Below are positions 25,015 through 36,414 of a stretch of DNA of 64,000 bases, piece by piece. The position numbers and the translations under genes are program-made. Origin of the DNA: Endothia cerciana (taxonomy: Eukaryota; Ascomycota; Sordariomycetes; Diaporthales; Cryphonectriaceae); assembly GCA_026119935.1 (NCBI GenBank), contig JALRMH010000002.1, forward strand, positions 868,001 through 932,000, read 5' to 3'. Every line of letters starts with the position of its first letter. Within the stretch, counting starts at the first letter, position 1. Under the pieces are notes generated by a model. It had not been told where the DNA came from. It made no database searches and was given only the letters and a program-made list of their open reading frames with translations.

Positions 25015-25441
25015 TCATTTCTGCTGCGCCTGCTCCCTCACGGAATCCTCGCCCAGCACCTTGCTGGCAGCCATGAACCTGCGGACGCTGGTCAGCCTGA
25101 GCGCCCACATAACACCACCGCCGTGGGAGGGGGACTTACAACCCACCATGCCAGCTTCCCAGGCCGCGCATGCACTCGGCCTGGACGCTGGTCATGCGGA
25201 GGAGATTCTCGGTATCCGCGAGGTTGGCGGACAGCTGGGCCAGCTGAGAGTGAAGCTGCGCCTTGAGGAGCGCCTGTTGTTAGCTAGCATTCGATACTAC
25301 AATATACAGACAGGCCTTTCACAAGGACGCAGTCTCATAGACGCAGAGGATAATGCCACCCCGACGCACCAGTTGTCTCTGCTTGACCGCGCTGCCGGAT
25401 GTGGCCATGGATTGCCGCTGCGTGCTCTGGCTGTTGTTCAT
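25015..25441 (-). CDS. HSK3: DASH/Dam1 complex subunit Hsk3
   Basis: This small, easily missed gene has three exons on the minus strand: 25370-25441, 25140-25273 and 25015-25078. They are joined across introns of 96 and 61 nt to give 89 aa. The middle exon encodes QAQLH-type heptads, with LHSQLAQLSANLADTENLL followed by RMTSVQAECMRGLGSWHGGL. The last exon begins FMAASKVLGE. This order (short N-terminus, Leu/Gln coiled coil, Met-Ala-Ala-Ser-Lys block) matches Hsk3 of fungi. Hsk3 is a core piece of the DASH ring that couples kinetochores to microtubules. Both donors (GTGCGT, GTAAGT) and acceptors (CAG) are in phase, and a GCTAAC branch site precedes the first acceptor. A second in-frame Met lies at residue 12. 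Confidence 0.9.
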
Positions 25442-25591
25442 AGTGACGGAGCGCGCGCGTGCGCAAACAGTCAGATTTGTCCCCTGGCGACTGTGCTCCG
25501 GCTGAGACGGTGGAAACAAGCCCCGTACAGGTGGTCTGCAGCGTTTGTGTGAGGTGCGACACGAGGACGGTTGCTGGATGGACGACGCAGT

Positions 25592-25619
25592 GTTGATGTT
25601 GATGTTGATGTTGATGTTG
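25592..25619. repeat. (TTGATG)n microsatellite
   Basis: About four and a half copies of TTGATG lie 150 bp upstream of the HSK3 start codon. On the HSK3 sense strand it reads CAACAT and would lie in its promoter or leader. Confidence 0.85.
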
Positions 25620-26184
25620 CTTTGTTGCTGTTGACGCGACCGCGGCTCGTCCATGCAATGGACAGAAAAGTCGCCGTCGAGGCCAGCCGCTGCCAGCCGG
25701 CACCACCTGGCGGACCTCGAGCCTCCGTTCCCCTGGGGACGACGACGAACCACGACCTCGCTAAGTACTCTGGCAACAAGACCGACCAAATTTTTTTTTC
25801 CAACCCTCGCGGATATTTGGTGGTCACCAGGACGCCAATCCACCTGACGCCCTGGCCGGACTCATCATTCTGGGATCGTCGTGGAGGGTGGGGCGGGGCG
25901 AGTTCGTTGATATGTCTCCCCGGCGAGGCTGGCGGCCCCCCGTTGGTGAGGCACACCTCCGGCGAGAAGCAACCTCAGAACAGCCTGTCCGCCCCAACGG
26001 CGCCTCTAATCCTGGATACCCGCCGCACCCAGACCCCGACCCGTCCTGGCTCTCGCGGATCAGCCCCCTCCCCCCCCCCCAAAAAAAAACTCGGTGCCAC
26101 CCCGGACGGGCGGATAACATCGTGTCCTGCCGTGCGACCATCCATCCCGTCGGGCTTCTGCCCGCGCTGCGTCGATCCAGGGCG

Positions 26185-26204
26185 GGCATGCATGAATGCA
26201 TGCC
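26185..26204. repeat. Perfect 9-bp inverted repeat with 2-nt spacer
   Basis: GGCATGCAT and ATGCATGCC are separated by GA. No gene or terminator is evident next to it. It could be a protein-binding palindrome. Confidence 0.8.
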
Positions 26205-27888
26205 TCCGGTGACACAGATCCATCAGAGAGGGAAGATCCCTCCCCCCCCCCCTCTACACCCCCTGCCCCCGGTACAGCTTATCCAGCGACCCAGCCATCC
26301 CTGTGTTGGGTGTGTGTACGCCCCGGCGCTGTGCCACCTGGTCGGGATAATACAGGAAGGCTGGCTCGAGCTTTGCGAAGTGCTGGGGTTGGGTGGCTTC
26401 CTATGTGTCCCGACCCGGGGCCCCGAGGCGGGGGGCGGCCCCTTTCGTGCCACCGCGACGGGCAGGAAGAGCGGCGTGGCGTTTGGCTGCTGGAAATCGG
26501 CACGTATTGAGCCCCCAAGGTTAAGGAGGTGCGGCATGGAGGGTGGCCAACGGGGGCGAGACAGCCCCCCCCCCCCCTCTAAACATATCGCGGCGAGAGA
26601 CAGAACAGGCGAGTAGACCCGTGTGGGCAGGGCGAGGCTCGAGGGCCTGCGTAGTCTTGGTCTCTGTCTAGCTGTAATCCTCCTGCCTGGGAGTGCCTCG
26701 CCGACCGGCGCCCCGTTCCTGCCGGTCCCGTTCATTGTCCAATATTCTCCCGGGTCAGAAATGCCTGAAATGTTAGCAGTAGTCGGAAGCTCCTGATATC
26801 TTCTTTCTTTGCTCCTCACAAGCAGCCTTTGTAGCCCCAGCTCGGCGCAGAAAGTCGCATAGCTAAGAACCTGGGTCATTCGTAACCAAGGAGGAGGAAA
26901 AGAGCGCCACTTTCTTATTCCCAAGGTTCTGTCCTCTCGTCCGCGCTGGCCTCCGGTCGAACCCTCCCTATTCCCTCCCCCCCCCCCTCAATATTCCGGC
27001 CGTATCTGGCCTCGCAATTATTCGCTATTAAAATACAAGTTTTCGAACGCGTAGGAAATGAGGTGCCGTTGTCGGTTGCGACCTTTTCAGACAGTACAAA
27101 AGAGACACGCCAGAGAACGGTGAGGAAGCTTTTGTGTGAACGAAAGGAAAGTGTGGTATTTGTTCGACCACGATTCGTGTGTTTTATACAGCAGAGATTA
27201 TATCCCATCCTATTCCCTTTACTCCTTACGACGGATGAACCCTTTGTCCATCGGTCTGTTCGTCGCCTCCTCCCCGAAGACGCTTCTAGTTGCCGCCGTG
27301 ACATGGCGTCGAATACCACCACAAACCATAATGCCGTCTCCCCTACCTGCCCACCTGACTGTCCTCCCAGCAGGGCCCCCCATTACACGCAATGGCTGAA
27401 ATGCAAATGCTGCCCCTCTGGCTGTGCCTTTCCCCTCTTCCACACCCTGGAGACAAGCAGTCTGTCGAACGGACGGCGATACCAAAGACATGTCGAAACG
27501 AAACCGCAGGCCGGAATGTGTTGTTGGGGTGTATTAACAGAAATAGGATGTAGTATACCGTAATATGCTGTCGTCTCCTGGCCGTGTTTTGCCAAAATGC
27601 CCTATGTACGTGCGGATGAAGCCCCGTGGTGCTCTCGCTCCGGTGGTTCGATCACTAAAATTATGTTTGGTTGGCTTTGTACGGTCGACGTCTTCTCGCG
27701 TGTCCGAAGAGGTGTTTCGGCCAACTGATGTTAACCAAGGACTGATCGACTCCCTCTCCTTCTTCATTGCCCTCAACGCCTTCTATTGTCGTATGCACGC
27801 CGTGTGTTCGTAAATTCGAGTTTTCCAGGATAGCGTTTCGTTACAACCCGGACAAGCAGTGAGGACTTTGCGATGCTCGGGGCACCGG

Positions 27889-27943
27889 TTTTTTTTTTGG
27901 TTTTTTTTTTCTTTCTTTTCCTTTTCCTTTTCCTTTTCCTTCT
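27889..27943. repeat. T-rich and TTTTCC-repeat tract
   Basis: Two T10 runs separated by GG are followed by about four TTTTCC units. The tract lies 180-240 bp beyond the stop codon of the minus-strand reductase-like gene, whose transcript would read it as an A/G-rich stretch. It may sit in the 3' UTR. Confidence 0.8.
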
Positions 27944-28126
27944 CGAGTATCCATGAAGGACGCCTTCATAAGTGGCCAGGCCTCGTGATCAAGCCGGGCT
28001 GGCAGATCACTCTTTGTCCTTTGGGTGGTTCGGTCGCGCACTCGGGTCTCGCAGGGTTTGGAAGCTCAGATACCGCAGCCGCGTCGAACCGGGCTTAAGC
28101 GGGTCATGGCCAAGTATGCGGCGCCC

Positions 28127-30943
28127 CTAACGTGCCGCGATCGGAGGGCGAGGCCCGAGGCTGCTCTGGCTACTGTGTGTAGATGGTGTATCGAGGTTAG
28201 TGGATTCACCACTGCCCGCGCTGGCGCTCGCACTTCCGGTCAGACTTGGGACATTGTGGCCCTTGGAGGGCGGATGAAGGTGGCTCACCCCAGCGTGCTG
28301 TTCAACTTGTTGTGGCGCGACTGCATTGCCATGCCCTGGTGGATACTGAGGCACAGGCTGGCGGACACCGTTGGGTGGGGACGGTCGTCCGTTCATGCCC
28401 GGCCCATATCCATTGGGCGGTGACGGCCTGCCATTTCCTCCTCTCATAGACGGAGCATAACCAGGAGATTGACTCGCCCGTCGCTGGAACGCCGCATTCG
28501 GCGGTCCATTTTGCCAGTTGCCCGCCTGAGAGGTCATGGAGTTCGCTCGTGATTCCGCCTGCATTGCACTTCGGTCAACATGGCCATATCTGTTGTCGGT
28601 GAACTTCATCAACGGGTCATCTAGGATGTTGACGCCGAGACTAGGGGTCTGGGCACCCATCTGGCTCGAGCGATTGCGGCCACCAAAGCTGGGCCTGAAC
28701 CGGCCGGCCCTGAGCGGCATGGCGTCGATTTCTGGGTTCTTGCGAAACGCCGAGGCCGAGGGTTTCGGCGCGTGCCGATTCTTTCTGGACGTCACACTCA
28801 TCATGTCGAAGTTGTCCGGATCGATCATAGGCACGGGCGGTCCAGTGTTGGCATCGAAGTAGTCCTCCCCATCGTCGTCGTCGTCGTCGTATACTGGACC
28901 CCTCGGGGGTGGTCCACGCCTCGATCCCGGTGGCGGTCCCATCGGGCCTCTCTGGGGGCCTCTCATCCTCGCCTCCTGGTCCCGCAGTGCCAGCTCGCGC
29001 TGTCGTAATTGTAGCTCGCGCTCCCTCATCGCCAACTGGTCGGGGGTCATCCCCTCGCCCCCCTCAGGTATCTCATCGTCGTAGAAGCCCAGGTGGCCGA
29101 ACTCCTCCTGTAAACCTTCATCTATGGAGCCTCGCCTGGACGGCTGCTGGCGGGGATAGGACCCGTTCGCCATGCCGTTCATCGGAGGGCGGCCATAACC
29201 GTTGACTGGGCCAGCATTGGATGAAGGGCGGCGCATACCGGGGGGTGGACCCATCTGTGACCCGCCCCGGAGCCGTCGCGGTGGCAGCATCCCGTTTCCG
29301 TTAGGCATGCCATTGGGCGGCATGGGGCGAGGAGGCTGCATCGACATACGGGCTGCTGGGGACGGCATGACCATCGACGTTGGTGAGCTGGGTGGCGGTG
29401 GAGCACCTGCTGCCGCAGCAGTGACGTCGATCTTTGGCCTGTTCCGGTTGACCACGTTCAGATGGTGGAGCATGGCGTAGAGCGTCTCGATGCGGGGCAC
29501 GCTGATGTTGGATTCTTGCGCGAGCTTCACGGGCGAGCCGAGGAAAGTCTCAACCTCCATGGGCCTTCGAGCTTGGAAATCCTGCCACATAATGCTGTCC
29601 GTGACCGCCTGCCCCAGCATCTCGTCCATGGTCTTTTGCTTAAAGTCTGCATCAAAGTTGCAGCCTTGAGCAGCAGCCAGCTCTAGTAGCTCGTCGATCA
29701 CGCCGGACACGAGGGGTCTCACGGCAGGCTTGGCGAGTAGCTCGGAGTAGCTTGCCGTGTCAAATATGACGCTGGCGGGTTGGAAGGCTATGGGACTGCG
29801 ACTCATTAGCAATGCGAGGCGAGGAAGTCTGGAAGAGGAATCGGACTCACCCTATGACACGTTCGTATTGGCGCTGCCGAATGTTAGGTGACATCTTAGC
29901 GTCTACCTGACCAGAGCTCAGCGTGATAGCGAGAGCCGAAGCCATGTCATCCTGTATGGTCGCGGGGATGGCAGAGTTCCTCTTCGCTGGACCAATCCAT
30001 ATTTCGGTCGACCCCTTGTGTTCGAATTCGCTCTGGCCCAGCTGGCTCAAATCAGCACCCGCTACGAGAGACAAGACAACATTTGTTGGGTATCTCTCTT
30101 CGATGGCTGCCTCGAGGCCGATCGTGTTCGTGGTGTTGATCAGGATGCAGGTATGGTTAGGAACGACGACGGAATCGATGACGGACGCCAAATCGTAGAT
30201 ATCGGGGAGGGCTTTCACGCAGAGAACGACGTAATCGAAAGAGCCTTCTTTGTGACTTAACGCCTCTTCTGGCGATCTGACGACTGTTGTGCATGTCGTT
30301 AGTACGCGTCCGTGAATGACAGGCCCAGGGCCCGACTGTGTTTGTGCTTACCTCGACGGGGCTTGAACCGTTCGTTGCCGAATACTGCGGACCTGGACAA
30401 GACAGTTAGCATCACGAAGGGGCAAGGGGCCTGGCGCCCAGCCGGTTGTCCAACTTACTTGAACGAGATGCCATATTGTGCAACATGCTCATAGCCAGAT
30501 TTCCAGACGAGCGTTACATCACAGGCATTGGTTGCCTGTAGCCTCCACGACAGGAAGGCAGAGACAGCGTTCCCACCCACTACAAGAATGTTCATTAGCT
30601 CCATGTCGGCCATGTCGAAACGATCAGCGATGGATGCATGTGCACCGCATCATGGGATAGAAGCAGCAAAACGAGCGTTGTCGTAGGGTAAGGTGGAAAT
30701 TAGGGAGGATAGAGGCGTGGGCCAGGTATGGGCTGTGCGGGAAAGGGCGGGGAGGAGGGGGGGGGGGACGGAAGGAAAGCAATGAAAGACACTCGTTCCC
30801 AAACGTCCCGAAGAATGCAGAGTCGCACCTGGGGGAGGACTTGAGAAGATATAGAGTACAGAGGCTAGAGATCGCACAAGGTACGACGGAGTCAATTGCC
30901 ACATACCTGATAGGATCTTCAGACGGGGGGATGCGGGAGCCAT
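28127..30943 (-). CDS. Ketopantoate-reductase (ApbA/PanE) family protein with long proline-rich tail
   Basis: The preferred model has minus-strand exons 30907-30943, 30459-30579, 30352-30392, 29851-30283 and 28127-29795, giving 766 aa. The Rossmann-like start reads LKILSVGGNAVSAFLSWRLQ. The predicted N-terminal NAD(P)-binding half runs to about residue 180. A PanE C-terminal helical domain follows (about 215-345, with VDELL-like and MWQDFQARRPMEVETFLGSP segments). After that come some 400 residues rich in Pro, Gly, Met, Asn and Arg. The tail includes an acidic DDDDDDGEDYFD patch and a Gln/Arg/Glu-rich helical stretch (QLRQRELALRDQE). The glycine motif is altered from GxGxxG to GGNAVS, so enzymatic ketopantoate reduction for pantothenate synthesis is doubtful. 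Relatives include the poorly characterised S. pombe Mug72 group (tentative). The start is uncertain: an internal ATG at 30613 without exon 1 also gives a sound beta strand (MNILVVGGNAVS). Confidence 0.82.
30580..30906 (-). other. 327-nt first intron of the reductase-like gene (predicted)
   Basis: The donor GTATGT follows KILS, and the acceptor TTGTAG precedes the GGNAVS codons in the matching phase. The intron contains a G11 run (30757-30767) and the alternative start ATG at 30611-30613. It may act either as an intron or as a leader of a second, shorter transcript. Confidence 0.65.
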
Positions 30944-32424
30944 GATAGGACCCCTAGTGAGTAGCCACGCGGGCGGCCAAATGTCGAGACGGCGGTTGCG
31001 CAGGAGAAATGAGCGTCCTAGTTCTCTGCAGGTGGTGCAGCTCTCGCGATTAGAGGGACGTCGGGGGGATCGGCCACTGCGGGTGTGGCCCCGGTGCCAC
31101 GGGCTCAGCTCGAAGGCCTGCGACTCCCTTGCTGTGGCTGACCAATTCCGTGTTGTGGGCCTGCTGTTCTATCGAAGATCGGTTCTGCCAATTTCTGGTT
31201 TCTCGAAGGTAGCCTGTGGTTCTGACTGGCCTGAGTCCCCTGATCTGCACCTCTGCGCTGTGCCTTCTTTTCGGACCTCCTCCTTTCCTTGTCTTTCTTC
31301 GGGCCAATCAGTGTAGAGTGTCCGAGTGCCGGCGCTGGCTGGATTAGGGCTGAGCGACAGGCGTTGATCGAGAAGATGCTGTCTCGGAGGGTGCGGGTCC
31401 CATTCGCACGCGTTGCAGGTGATGCAGGCGTAGGCGAGAACTGGGAATGGGGAGTACGGTGTGTACCGACTATGAAGAGGTCGTGGCGTAAATAGGCTGG
31501 GGCCGACGGCCGTGCACCAGAGGAGAGTCGAAGGCTGGGACGCACCGGGTGACGGATGCGGAAGGGTGGGATTAACGAGCGACGAGTGGAAATGCAGAGC
31601 GCCTGGGAGAGGTCAGCACGATGACGGTTGTGTCGATCCTGCGGCCGGGTCGACGAAAGGGTCGTGGGCGCTGTGATGGACGAAGATGAATGGAGGCCGA
31701 GCAAAACAGAAGTGTAAGGAGTGAGTGAGGTCGAGGATCAGATGAAATTCCGAGATCAGGATCAGGGTGGAATTGCGGTACGCTCAGGCACCCAGGACCA
31801 AGCAAGACCTTTGGGGGGGGGGGGGCGACCGGGGGGAGGCGCGGCAGTAGACAGGCTCAGGCTCGAAGGGGCTGGACTGGGATGGTCCGGTGCTGGCAAG
31901 ATTTGGGTTCTGCCCTGAACCAAGTCGCACCCGAAGCCAGGCTAGGCCGCGCAGGGGTGCTGATAGGCTGCTGGGGGATGGTGCTAGAGGCCCTGCGGAA
32001 GGCCAAGGAGGTGCCGGGGTCGCAAATTTTACTGACCTAGATATGAGGGTCGGTTCGTGGCTGATCTTTTTCTTTCTTTCTTTTGGTTTTGTTTTGGGAT
32101 ATGTTGTAGTTGAGAGGTTGGGATTAACGATGTAGACAGGAAACACCTTGCAAAGTGGTATCAGGCTGGGGCGACGGCCGCAAATGGTACTGAACCCTGA
32201 CAGAGGTAGCCAAAATTAACGAGCGACGTTGGAGAATGAGGTGGAGGCTGAAGGTTGATGCTGGACGATACTAGATACTGGTGAGGGGGACCTCAGGATT
32301 ATGGGCGTGACTGCGTGTGAATGCAGCTAGTAAGTAGCACACGATACTCGTACAGAGGAAACTGGCGACTGTGTAGGCTGCTGAAGCTCCTGGTGAGAGG
32401 TGGTTCGTGTTTGCGTGGCGACGC

Positions 32425-32425
<1 letters not shown>

Positions 32426-32463
<38 letters not shown>
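32426..32463. repeat. (GT)n microsatellite, first array
   Basis: About 38 bp of uninterrupted TG/GT dinucleotide. A second, similar array lies about 300 bp downstream. Confidence 0.95.
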
Positions 32464-32466
<3 letters not shown>

Positions 32467-32757
32467 CTACTCCCAAGCCACAGTGTCGGTGTTGGCGTAG
32501 GCTCTTGCTTCCAGCAGTTGGAATAAAGGGAGGCCTGAACAACGACGAGATGATTTGGGTATTATCGCCTGCTGGGAAGGGTGTGTTCAACCTTGAACCT
32601 GGAACCCTTGGACGACGGTAGGCAGGTATGGTGTGGTGCAGGTGGGTGTCTCGTCGAGTAGAAAACACCGCGTCGCAGATCTGGGTCGAGGAGGTCGGCG
32701 AAGGAACAGAACAGCAAGGGGACAAGATAAAAAATGCTGGAAAGGGTTGGTCTGGCT

Positions 32758-32760
<3 letters not shown>

Positions 32761-32803
<43 letters not shown>
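32761..32803. repeat. (GT)n microsatellite, second array
   Basis: About 43 bp of pure GT dinucleotide in the same orientation as the array at 32426-32463. Long GT runs can adopt Z-DNA and are length-variable. Confidence 0.95.
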
Positions 32804-32805
<2 letters not shown>

Positions 32806-33862
32806 AAAGGGTAGTCGACGCAGGTAGGTGGTAGGTCAGGTTGTCGAGTTTAGAACCAACGTCGGCTAAATTAGGGGCCTGCTTTTTCTTAGGTGTGGGT
32901 GCAGGGGCAGAATTACTACTTGGAGACAAAACCGAGTCCACAGCCAAAGCCAGGCTAGGAAAAATTCAGAAAACCCAGCCCAGCGCTGCAGGAGGTGCAC
33001 ATTCTAAGGGACGGTGGGATCGTAGCTACAGCAGTATCCTGGCCCAGCTGCCTCTCACCTGTCGACAGAGGGAAGGGGGGTGGTGTCAAGGGCAGGACCA
33101 GGGAACAATGAAGCCGAGCAGTACGCAGCAGAGGCAGCAAGCTCACAGGCAGGGTGGAGGAGCAGAGCCCAGACAGAGATGGGGACAGGAGGGGCGACAG
33201 GGGCGACAGGAGAGCAGGGTGGGGCTGGAGCCACCAGCACACGAAGTTGAACATCGAGCTGCATGTGTTTGGGCATCGGCCGGGGTACATGTGGTCCTGG
33301 TGTGTGTGCGGTAGAAGCTACAGGTACCATATCTCAGGATTTTCATCCATTGCGTGGCCCTTGGTGGCCCAGTCTCTTCTGCCCGTCCCCACATGGCAGC
33401 CGCAGGTCTCGTGTGCATTTGGTGATCAATATCAGGTGGGACGCGACGACCTACCTTTTAAAGTACAGCACTGTGCACTATCATAGTTTCTATGCATGTG
33501 GTCTGGTGTATACTGTACTGTGGTGGTGCGCCCTGTACATACATGGTAATATGGATTGATAGCATGTCTGCAGGGCTGCCAGCAGGCTCCCGCCGCCCTG
33601 GCTGGGGGAATTGTTCACTGATGATGGCGGGAAACGGTTATCGCGAGCTGGTCAGGGGGGGTACGTCACAGGTAGCCGGGGATGCCGTGTCGAAAAGGGT
33701 ATCTCTTCAACTCTGCAGCGCATCCTGGCGGCCCAGCTCGGTTCTCCTCCTCGTAATCCCCTGCAGGCATGCGAGGTGCAGCCAGATGCGTTCCCGGGAT
33801 GTTAATAATAGGATCTGCGACGATCAGATCAGACGGTTCCTTTTCACCCTCCTGATCCTGCC

Positions 33863-33879
33863 ACTATGTACTACATAGT
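33863..33879. repeat. 8-bp inverted repeat ACTATGTA/TACATAGT
   Basis: Two perfect 8-bp arms flank a single C. It belongs to the wider set of CATAGTA/TACTATG-containing motifs in this gene-free block. It is followed by TTAGTACGTAC, another palindrome. Confidence 0.8.
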
Positions 33880-35895
33880 AGAACTTAGTACGTACAATAT
33901 GAAGCCCGCAAAAAGGATCTCTGCAGATGCTCAGGTACAAATCCCTGTTGTTGATATCGGCGACAGCCGGCCGTTTAGACCACTACCATGTACGACTCGA
34001 GCCATTTTCACGTCTTCCAAGAAGGAAAGAGGAAGAAGAAGAGAGAAGAAGAAAAAAAAAAAGGGAGAGAGAAAGGACCATCCCGCCAGGTCGTATGAGT
34101 GCATCTGCTATGGTACTTGGCACATACCATGTACCGTAGTAGGGGAGGGATGCTGCATTACTTGGCCCGTGCCTCTTCCGGAGCTTCCAAGGTTGATTAT
34201 CGAGAATTAAAAAAAGGAACCACGCTTTGTTTCGAGGCACGGCACCATATCCCGATATCTCCAGAGCCCAAGGGACTCCCGCCCAGCGTTTGTCAGTCAT
34301 GGCTTCCTGTCCTGCCACCTCGGCTGCTCTTGAGCATTCGCATGCGCCTGCGCCGGCGCCGGTCGTACGTCGATGCCTCAGCTGTCCATACCATTAGTAC
34401 CATAGTGATACGTCAGCCCATGAGAAGATCTCGAATAGTATTACGGTACTTACGTGTACTGTGGCCCTAGGGCTGCGGTCGAATACTCGTACACCCTGGC
34501 GCCCCCAGGGTGGAGCCTATATTTCGCGGACCGCGCCTGGCCTCTTTCGCCCAGTGCAGTGTGGACCTTGCCGACTCGTGGGTGCGAACTACAGTACCAC
34601 GATGCTCATCGGCCTGGTCTCTCGGTTTCTCCTCCTGGCGGGCTCCGAAGTTATCCTATGCGCGGTACGCAGCACCTCCCGATCGCCTACACGGCCGACC
34701 CCGGCCACGCACACAGGGCGAGAGCTCCAGAGACCACACATCACCATGAGCAGCACCGTCCGAGGATCCCACGCATCAAACCATATCGCCTAAGCGGAGG
34801 TATCCACCGCAGTACCAGCACCAGACATCACATGTGGGACACTTCGGCGGGATCGACACATGGCATGCGCTCAGCGATCTTCTCTAATGGTGTCTCGTTC
34901 TCTGGGTCTGCCCCCAGTCTCAGCCGCCCTGGCAGGCATGGCAAAGCTCCATCTTTGCCCACGCCGTCGGATCCTCGGTCGACCCGCTCAGAGGAGCCGG
35001 TGCCCATCTCCTTTTTTCGCGCTCAACCCAGCAGTCGCCGGCTTGGCTCATCAATCCTCGCTTGCTACTATGGTATGGGCTGCGTCTGGATGGGCAGCCC
35101 CAGACAGCTGCTGCACAAAACGGTGCTTGGCCCGGCACCTGGATAACACCAAGGCAGCTGCTTGCCATCCATCCTACCTCTTGCTGCACGCTGTCGATGG
35201 AGAAGCGGACATAACCACACCTCCACGAAGGCGGCACCCCTGCTCGTCGAGTAGAAGTTATAGATTGGCGCTCGGCAATGGCGTACGCTCCGCCTCCGGA
35301 CGCAAGTATCAGCGACTTGGCGCAGCCACTCCCAATGTCAAATTGCAGCACCGAGGGCCGAGGATTCCAGACAGGGGACCTCCATGCTCTGGGGCTGCGG
35401 CGAACGCTTGCTGCTGCTTTCGTATTCTCGCCCGCCGATGTCGTACCACAGCTCCATCACACGCTGCCCGGTGCTGCCAGCACCTCAGGTCGTGACAGGA
35501 CCGGGCTCGGTCGATAAGAATTCTGGCTGCGCACAGCCCGACCGCAGCGCAACAGGAGCAACGTCGTTGCTCACTCCGCAGCCGAATTGCATCAAAATTC
35601 CCCTCCTTCGTCGCGCTTGTCAGACTATAACGTGTCCCATTTTAGCCGTTGGGTGTGGTTCTGAGATCCCCTTCCTTTACTTCGACGCTAGGATCGGACG
35701 GCACAAGGTGTCATGCAGTGGAGAAGCTGTAAGCCAGGACAGGAGCTGCAATTTCTTTCTTCCTCTTTCAAGAGGCGCCAACAGGACCTTCTCTCACACC
35801 GGTTCGAGGGCCTCATGGGACTCAAGGAATAATAATTTGCCCGAGAGCAAAGTGTTTCGAGTTCGGGAAGCACCAGCCGCCCGGACGTCGTTGTA

Positions 35896-35910
35896 CCCCC
35901 CCCCCCCCCC
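35896..35910. repeat. Poly(C)15 run
   Basis: One of the two longest C runs in the window; the other is at 36400-36414, only 490 bp away. Confidence 0.9.
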
Positions 35911-36399
35911 ATCCAGGGCCGGGCGATCTTCAAGTTGGCAAAAACTTGGAAATGGGGAAATTGGAAGAATGGCATCTTCACAGCAGGATTGCGCCCTGGA
36001 AGCCGGTGCGCCTCATGACCCCTGCTGCCGCTCTCTTCCTCACCGTTTACTATGCGACTATGGTACTATTCCTGCATGACTGTTCCACCCGAAGCCAACA
36101 AATCCCTGGCACCTCAAGCTTTGTAGCCCGGACTGACGAGTCACAGTGCATGCGGTTTTTCCCACCTGGTTTTTTGCACACCCTGCCAGGCCAGTCTGAG
36201 TCTTACATTGTACCATCGCATCGCCTTCGGCAGTGAGACTGACAGGCCAACGGTCGGCCAAAAGGGCCGTGCCGGCCAGGTTTGAAGAGCGAGGCCAAAG
36301 GATGGGGGATAATGGCTACAGAAGACGATCACAATGGCCTTCACTGGCCTCCCAGGGCCCCGCTGAATCCATCAATCGGTGATCGAACCCGCCACGAAA

Positions 36400-36414
36400 C
36401 CCCCCCCCCCCCCC
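36400..36414. repeat. Poly(C)15 run
   Basis: Fifteen consecutive C residues in noncoding DNA, paired with the run at 35896-35910. Confidence 0.9.

Larger units (their letters stand above)
25442..28126. other. Intergenic region upstream of HSK3; no gene recognised
   Basis: These 2.7 kb lie between the HSK3 start and the stop of the reductase-like gene, both on the minus strand. Contents seen are a (TTGATG)n repeat (25592-25619), C11A9 at 26070-26089, C11 at 26242-26252, C13 at 26565-26577, C11 at 26977-26987, a 9-bp perfect inverted repeat at 26185-26204, and a T-rich TTTTCC repeat at 27889-27943. None of the open frames has a family-like sequence. Confidence 0.55.

Noticed and set aside
27640..27660. 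B-box-like GGTTCGATCAC string suggesting a tRNA
   Set aside because: No A box, cloverleaf or acceptor stem could be drawn in the surrounding 90 nt.
34454..36079. Three overlapping open frames of 210-230 codons on the plus strand
   Set aside because: They overlap in different frames, none has a recognisable motif, and the last reads through a C15 run. This is not how a spliced gene looks.
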